Below, one piece after another: positions 30,731 through 33,371 of a stretch of 33,371 nt of DNA. This DNA comes from Defluviicoccus sp. (GTDB lineage Bacteria; Pseudomonadota; Alphaproteobacteria; MPNO01): the NCBI GenBank assembly GCA_022826125.1, contig JAJDVM010000152.1, positions 1 through 33,371 on the forward strand, in the 5' to 3' direction. The position numbers and the translations under genes were made by a program. Under the pieces are notes generated by a model. The model searched no databases. It saw only the letters and a list, made by a program, of their open reading frames with translations, and was not told where the DNA came from. The stretch's first letter is position 1. Each line of letters starts with the position of its first letter.

Positions 30731-31447
30731 CTATTCCGCCGCTTCGGCGGATTCGATCCGCTGCATGTGCGCCCAGATGTCGTCATACATCAGGTGCATC
30801 ACGTCGACCGTGGTCTGCACGGTATCGATGACCAGCTCCAGATCCTCCTGGGTGGTCGCGAACTGGTCCAGGAGCTTCTTGCCGACGCCGGAATGCTCCT
30901 CGTCGGCGGTGTCGTGCACCCGCCAGTAGGCGACGCCCTTCTCGTCCAGCCCGAAGCGCGCCTTGAGGCGTTCGGCGATCCGCCCGTAGGTGCCGGGGAT
31001 CGGTGCCTCGCCGCCCAGCATGTGTGACGCCACGCCCTCGAGAAAGGTCTTGCCGCAGATATAGGAGAAATAGGCGAAGAAGGCGGTCGTCCCGGCGCAG
31101 TACTTGGTGGCGTACATCTCCTCTTTCGAGAGGCCGATCGCGGCGGCGTAGTCGAGATAGAGCTTGTGGTGCGAGACGCCTTCGGCGTGCAGCCTGCCGG
31201 TCGCCTCCTCGTAGGTCACCTCGGCGATCTCCTCGCGCCAGGCGGGGTCGGGGCAGATCACGTAGAGCCGGCCGTGATAGTTGTGGTTGTTGAGCGGCAG
31301 GATGCCGTGCTGCTTGCAGAAATAGCGGATCTGCTCCAGCGAATGGCTGTCGTCCAGCATCCCCGCCCACAGGGGATGGCCGTAGATCGGCTTCGCCTTG
31401 TGGATCCGGTCGATCTCCCCCAGCACCTTTTCCGCAGTCAGCGCCAT
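30731..31447 (-). CDS. Heme-oxygenase-like diiron (PqqC/TenA-fold) protein 2
   Basis: A 238-residue helical protein of the TenA/PqqC superfamily. It carries His178-x3-Asp182-x2-His185 in 'WRVHDTADEEHSG', Glu80/81 with His94 in 'YEEATGRLHAEGVSHHKLY', and Glu147, so it also fits an HDO diiron site. The overall sequence is clearly different from the other HDO-like gene at 29628-30320, so they are not a recent duplication. It is closer to PqqC-like proteins ('CKQHGILPLNNHNYHGRLYV'). ATG 31447 is preceded by GGGAGGGAG; it is the first gene of the operon, divergent from the SDR at 31636. Confidence 0.82.
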   Translation of the reverse strand: MALTAEKVLGEIDRIHKAKPIYGHPLWAGMLDDSHSLEQIRYFCKQHGILPLNNHNYHGRLYVICPDPAWREEIAEVTYEEATGRLHAEGVSHHKLYLDYAAAIGLSKEEMYATKYCAGTTAFFAYFSYICGKTFLEGVASHMLGGEAPIPGTYGRIAERLKARFGLDEKGVAYWRVHDTADEEHSGVGKKLLDQFATTQEDLELVIDTVQTTVDVMHLMYDDIWAHMQRIESAEAAE

Positions 31448-31515
31448 GTCGCTCCCTCCCGTCCTGCTTCGCAAGGATGATCGTCCACGGCGCGGCGCCT
31501 GTCCAGACGCACCCC

Positions 31516-31545
31516 CGTCATGGTCGGCGGAGACCGACCATGACG
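31516..31545. repeat. Perfect 12-bp inverted repeat in a divergent intergenic region
   Basis: CGTCATGGTCGG at 31516-31527, a 6-nt spacer, and CCGACCATGACG at 31534-31545. It belongs to the CGTCATGG-type REP palindromes (half of a related one is at 4556). It lies between the divergent diiron-protein and SDR genes, where it could also serve as an operator; the REP resemblance makes the first reading more likely. Confidence 0.75.
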
Positions 31546-31635
31546 AGTTTGGGAAGGCGGGTCTCCGCGGGTCTCGACCGGCGGCGGGCGCGCGGCTAGT
31601 TTCGCGCGACCCCGCCTAACCCCCGAAGCAGGACG

Positions 31636-32481
31636 ATGAAACCGGAAAACCTCTCCCAGGTCGTGGCGATCGTGACCGGCGCGGCCGGCGGCCTCGGCTC
31701 CGTCATGACCGGGGCGCTCGTCGAGGGCGGCGCGCGCGTGCTCGCCGCCGATGTCGACCGGGGCGCGCTCGACGCGCTCGCCGGACGGCTGCCGGATGGG
31801 CGCATCGCCGTGCATGCCGCCGACATCCGCGATCCGGAGGCCTGCGCCGGGATCGTGGCGCGCGCGGTCTCGGAGTTCGGCGCGGTCCACGCGCTGGTCA
31901 ACAATGCCGGCATCGGGCAATCGAGCATCCGTCCGAGCTACTACGTCGACCGCGTCAGGTTCTGGGAGGTGACCGACGAGCGCTGGCGCACCATCGTGGA
32001 GACCAACGCGATGGCGCCTTTCATGCTGGCCAAGGCCGTCCTGCCGCATATGAGGGAAGCCGGCTGGGGTCGGATCGTCAACGTGACCACCAGCCTCGAC
32101 ACCATGACCCGGCCCGGCTGGACGCCCTACGGCCCGTCCAAGGCGGCGCTCGAGGCGAGCACGGCGATCTGGGCCGGCGACCTCGAAGGCACCGGGGTGA
32201 CGGTCAACGTGCTGATCCCGGGCGGGCCCGCCAACACCGCGATGGTGCCGCCCGACTCCTCGCCCGACCGGGAGGCCATGATCCAGCCTTCGGTCATGGC
32301 CGCGCCGATCCGCTGGCTGCTCGACCCTGCCTCCGACGGGGTGACGGGCCGGCGCTTCCTCGGCGTCCGCTGGGACCCCTCTTTGCCCCCGGAAGAAGCG
32401 GCGGAGACGGCGTCGGCGCCGGCCGCCTGGTCGGGGCTCGGACAGCAGGCTCGATGGCCCGGACAAGATCGGGGTGAGTGA
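31636..32481 (+). CDS. Short-chain dehydrogenase/reductase (SDR) with extended C-terminus
   Basis: A 281-residue SDR. 'TGAAGGLG' (14-21), Asp39 ('LAADVD'), 'NNAG' (89-92), Ser153-Tyr165-Lys169 ('VTTSLDTM', 'YGPSKAAL') make it catalytically complete. An insertion after NNAG ('QSSIRPSYYVDRVRFWEV') and a ~30-residue Ala/Pro-rich tail distinguish it from the other two SDRs. Start at ATG 31636 with weak Shine-Dalgarno (GAAGCAGG). The stop overlaps the GTG start of the exporter gene by 8 nt, so the two form an operon running away from the diiron-protein operon. Confidence 0.9.
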   Translation: MKPENLSQVVAIVTGAAGGLGSVMTGALVEGGARVLAADVDRGALDALAGRLPDGRIAVHAADIRDPEACAGIVARAVSEFGAVHALVNNAGIGQSSIRPSYYVDRVRFWEVTDERWRTIVETNAMAPFMLAKAVLPHMREAGWGRIVNVTTSLDTMTRPGWTPYGPSKAALEASTAIWAGDLEGTGVTVNVLIPGGPANTAMVPPDSSPDREAMIQPSVMAAPIRWLLDPASDGVTGRRFLGVRWDPSLPPEEAAETASAPAAWSGLGQQARWPGQDRGE

Positions 32482-33367
32482 AACGTCCGCCCCCGCGCGG
32501 AGCGTCACGGCGCGGGACATACGCATCGGCATCGTCCTGATGCTGTGCGGGACCGCGCTGTTCGGCTGCGGCGAGAGCGTGGTCAAGCTGCTGACGCGGC
32601 ACTACGACACGATGCAGATCGTCTGGGGCCGCTACGTCTTCCACGCCATCGTGTTCCTCGCGATCTTCGCCCGGACCGGGATTGTCGCCCAGATGCGGAC
32701 CGCCCGGCCGTGGCTGCAACTCTCGCGCTCGGCGATCCTGCTGACCGGGACCCTGCTCTTCTTCGGCGCGCTCCGCTATCTCGCGCTGGCGGATGCGGTG
32801 GCGATCAACTTCTTCGCGCCGCTGCTGGTGACCGCGTTCTCGATCCCGATGCTCAAGGAACAGGTGGGAATACGGCGCTGGATCGCGATCCTGGTGGGGT
32901 TCGCGGGGGTGATGGTGATCATCCGCCCCGGCCTCGGGGTGATGCACTGGGCGGCGATCCTGCCGCTCGGCACCGCGGTCTGCTACGCGCTCTACCAGGT
33001 CCTGACGCGGATCGCCGGGCGCACCGACCACGCGCGCACCAGCCTGTTCTGGTCGGCCGCCGTCGGCACGGTGGTGATGTCGGCGATCGTCCCCTTCGGC
33101 TGGACGACGCCCGACGCGCTGGGCTGGGCGATGATGGCGGCGACGGGATGCCTGTTCGGGCTCGGGCACTATCTGCTGATCAAGGGGCTGGAACGCGCGC
33201 CGGCCTCGGTGCTGTCCCCCTTCATCTACAGCCAGCTGATCTGGGCCGTCACGCTGGGCTTTTTCGTGTTCGGCGACTTCCCGGACGGGTTCAGCATCCT
33301 CGGCGCCTTGATCGTGACCGGCAGCGGGCTCTATGTCTGGCACCGCGAAACGCGGAGGACGAGATGA
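32474..33367 (+). CDS. EamA/DMT-superfamily permease
   Basis: A 297-residue inner-membrane protein with ten predicted helices in two EamA repeats: the first ends near 'GVMVIIRPG', the second with 'FGDFPDGFSILGALIVTGSGLYV'. The first repeat contains 'ALRYLALADAVAINFFAPLLVT', the second 'GLERAPASVLSPFIYSQLIW', both standard for RhaT/EamA-type metabolite exporters. It starts at GTG 32474, inside the end of the SDR gene, and its TGA overlaps the ATG of a further gene. The transported metabolite is unknown; it may be the product of the nearby SDR or diiron enzymes. Confidence 0.92.
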   Translation: MSETSAPARSVTARDIRIGIVLMLCGTALFGCGESVVKLLTRHYDTMQIVWGRYVFHAIVFLAIFARTGIVAQMRTARPWLQLSRSAILLTGTLLFFGALRYLALADAVAINFFAPLLVTAFSIPMLKEQVGIRRWIAILVGFAGVMVIIRPGLGVMHWAAILPLGTAVCYALYQVLTRIAGRTDHARTSLFWSAAVGTVVMSAIVPFGWTTPDALGWAMMAATGCLFGLGHYLLIKGLERAPASVLSPFIYSQLIWAVTLGFFVFGDFPDGFSILGALIVTGSGLYVWHRETRRTR

Positions 33368-33371
33368 GCGA
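33364..33371 (+). CDS. Start of a further gene, cut by the window edge
   Basis: ATG at 33364 overlaps the TGA stop of the exporter (ATGA, 4 nt), the usual sign of a coupled next gene, with GGAGGACGAG just upstream as ribosome site. Only two codons (Met-Ser) are visible, so nothing can be said about the product. Confidence 0.4.

Noticed and set aside
29655..30929. A 424-codon open frame on the plus strand
   Set aside because: Antisense to the diiron and Rid genes, which have good ribosome sites and conserved metal ligands.
31516..31545. Operator for a regulator controlling the divergent diiron and SDR operons
   Set aside because: The palindrome matches a dispersed alphaproteobacterial repeat type and no regulator gene is nearby; left as a repeat.

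Overview
The window is about 33 kb of GC-rich DNA (strong G/C preference at third codon positions) with gene families typical of an Alphaproteobacterium: repeated TRAP transporter triplets, VanA/phthalate-type Rieske oxygenases, UbiD, crotonase, and REP-like intergenic palindromes of the 'CGTCATGG..' and 'CCCTCTCC..' kinds. The genus cannot be fixed from the sequence. No tRNA, rRNA, CRISPR array or recognisable transcriptional regulator is present. The content is an accessory catabolic region: uptake of organic acids followed by oxygenation, ring cleavage and side reactions.

Layout. (1) 2-226: 3' end of a HipA-like kinase gene, then a hairpin-rich repeat gap. (2) 547-4491, plus strand: TRAP transporter DctP-DctQ-DctM followed by a TauD/TfdA-type Fe(II)/2-oxoglutarate dioxygenase. 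(3) 4492-5780: a decayed patch with an IS4-family transposase fragment joined to a truncated zinc-ribbon gene, and a doubtful small membrane protein. (4) 5781-22071, minus strand: fifteen collinear reading units. In transcription order these are a Rieske oxygenase fragment, GST, DapA-family lyase, ornithine-cyclodeaminase-family protein, CMD-family protein, HTH-Rieske fusion, SDR, FAD monooxygenase, gentisate-dioxygenase-like bicupin, UbiD decarboxylase, TRAP P-Q-M, a molybdenum-hydroxylase large subunit and a crotonase. (5) 22061-23038, plus strand: a DctM missing its first ~113 residues, joined head-to-head to the truncated Rieske gene. (6) 23039-24439: unassigned DNA, an SDR, and a zeta-toxin-like stub. 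(7) 24440-25974, minus: a Rieske oxygenase overlapping by 4 nt with a CDA-type deaminase. (8) 26123-29529, plus: an ABM-like small protein and a third TRAP triplet. (9) 29628-31447, minus: two heme-oxygenase-like diiron (PqqC/TenA-fold) proteins flanking a Rid-family protein. (10) 31636-33367, plus: SDR and an EamA-type exporter, overlapping, with a further gene starting at the window edge.

How it may work together (inference). The large minus-strand block reads like a pathway for an aromatic or heterocyclic carboxylic acid. TRAP would bring it in; Rieske, FAD and molybdenum hydroxylases would add oxygen; UbiD would remove a carboxylate; the bicupin would open a hydroxylated ring; the GST could act as a maleylpyruvate-isomerase-like step; the lyase and crotonase would process fragments. 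Partners expected for such enzymes (Rieske reductase or ferredoxin, FeS and FAD subunits for the Mo-hydroxylase, UbiX) are not in the window. The most novel-looking unit is the compact operon of two divergent heme-oxygenase-like diiron proteins around a Rid protein, transcribed away from an SDR-exporter pair.
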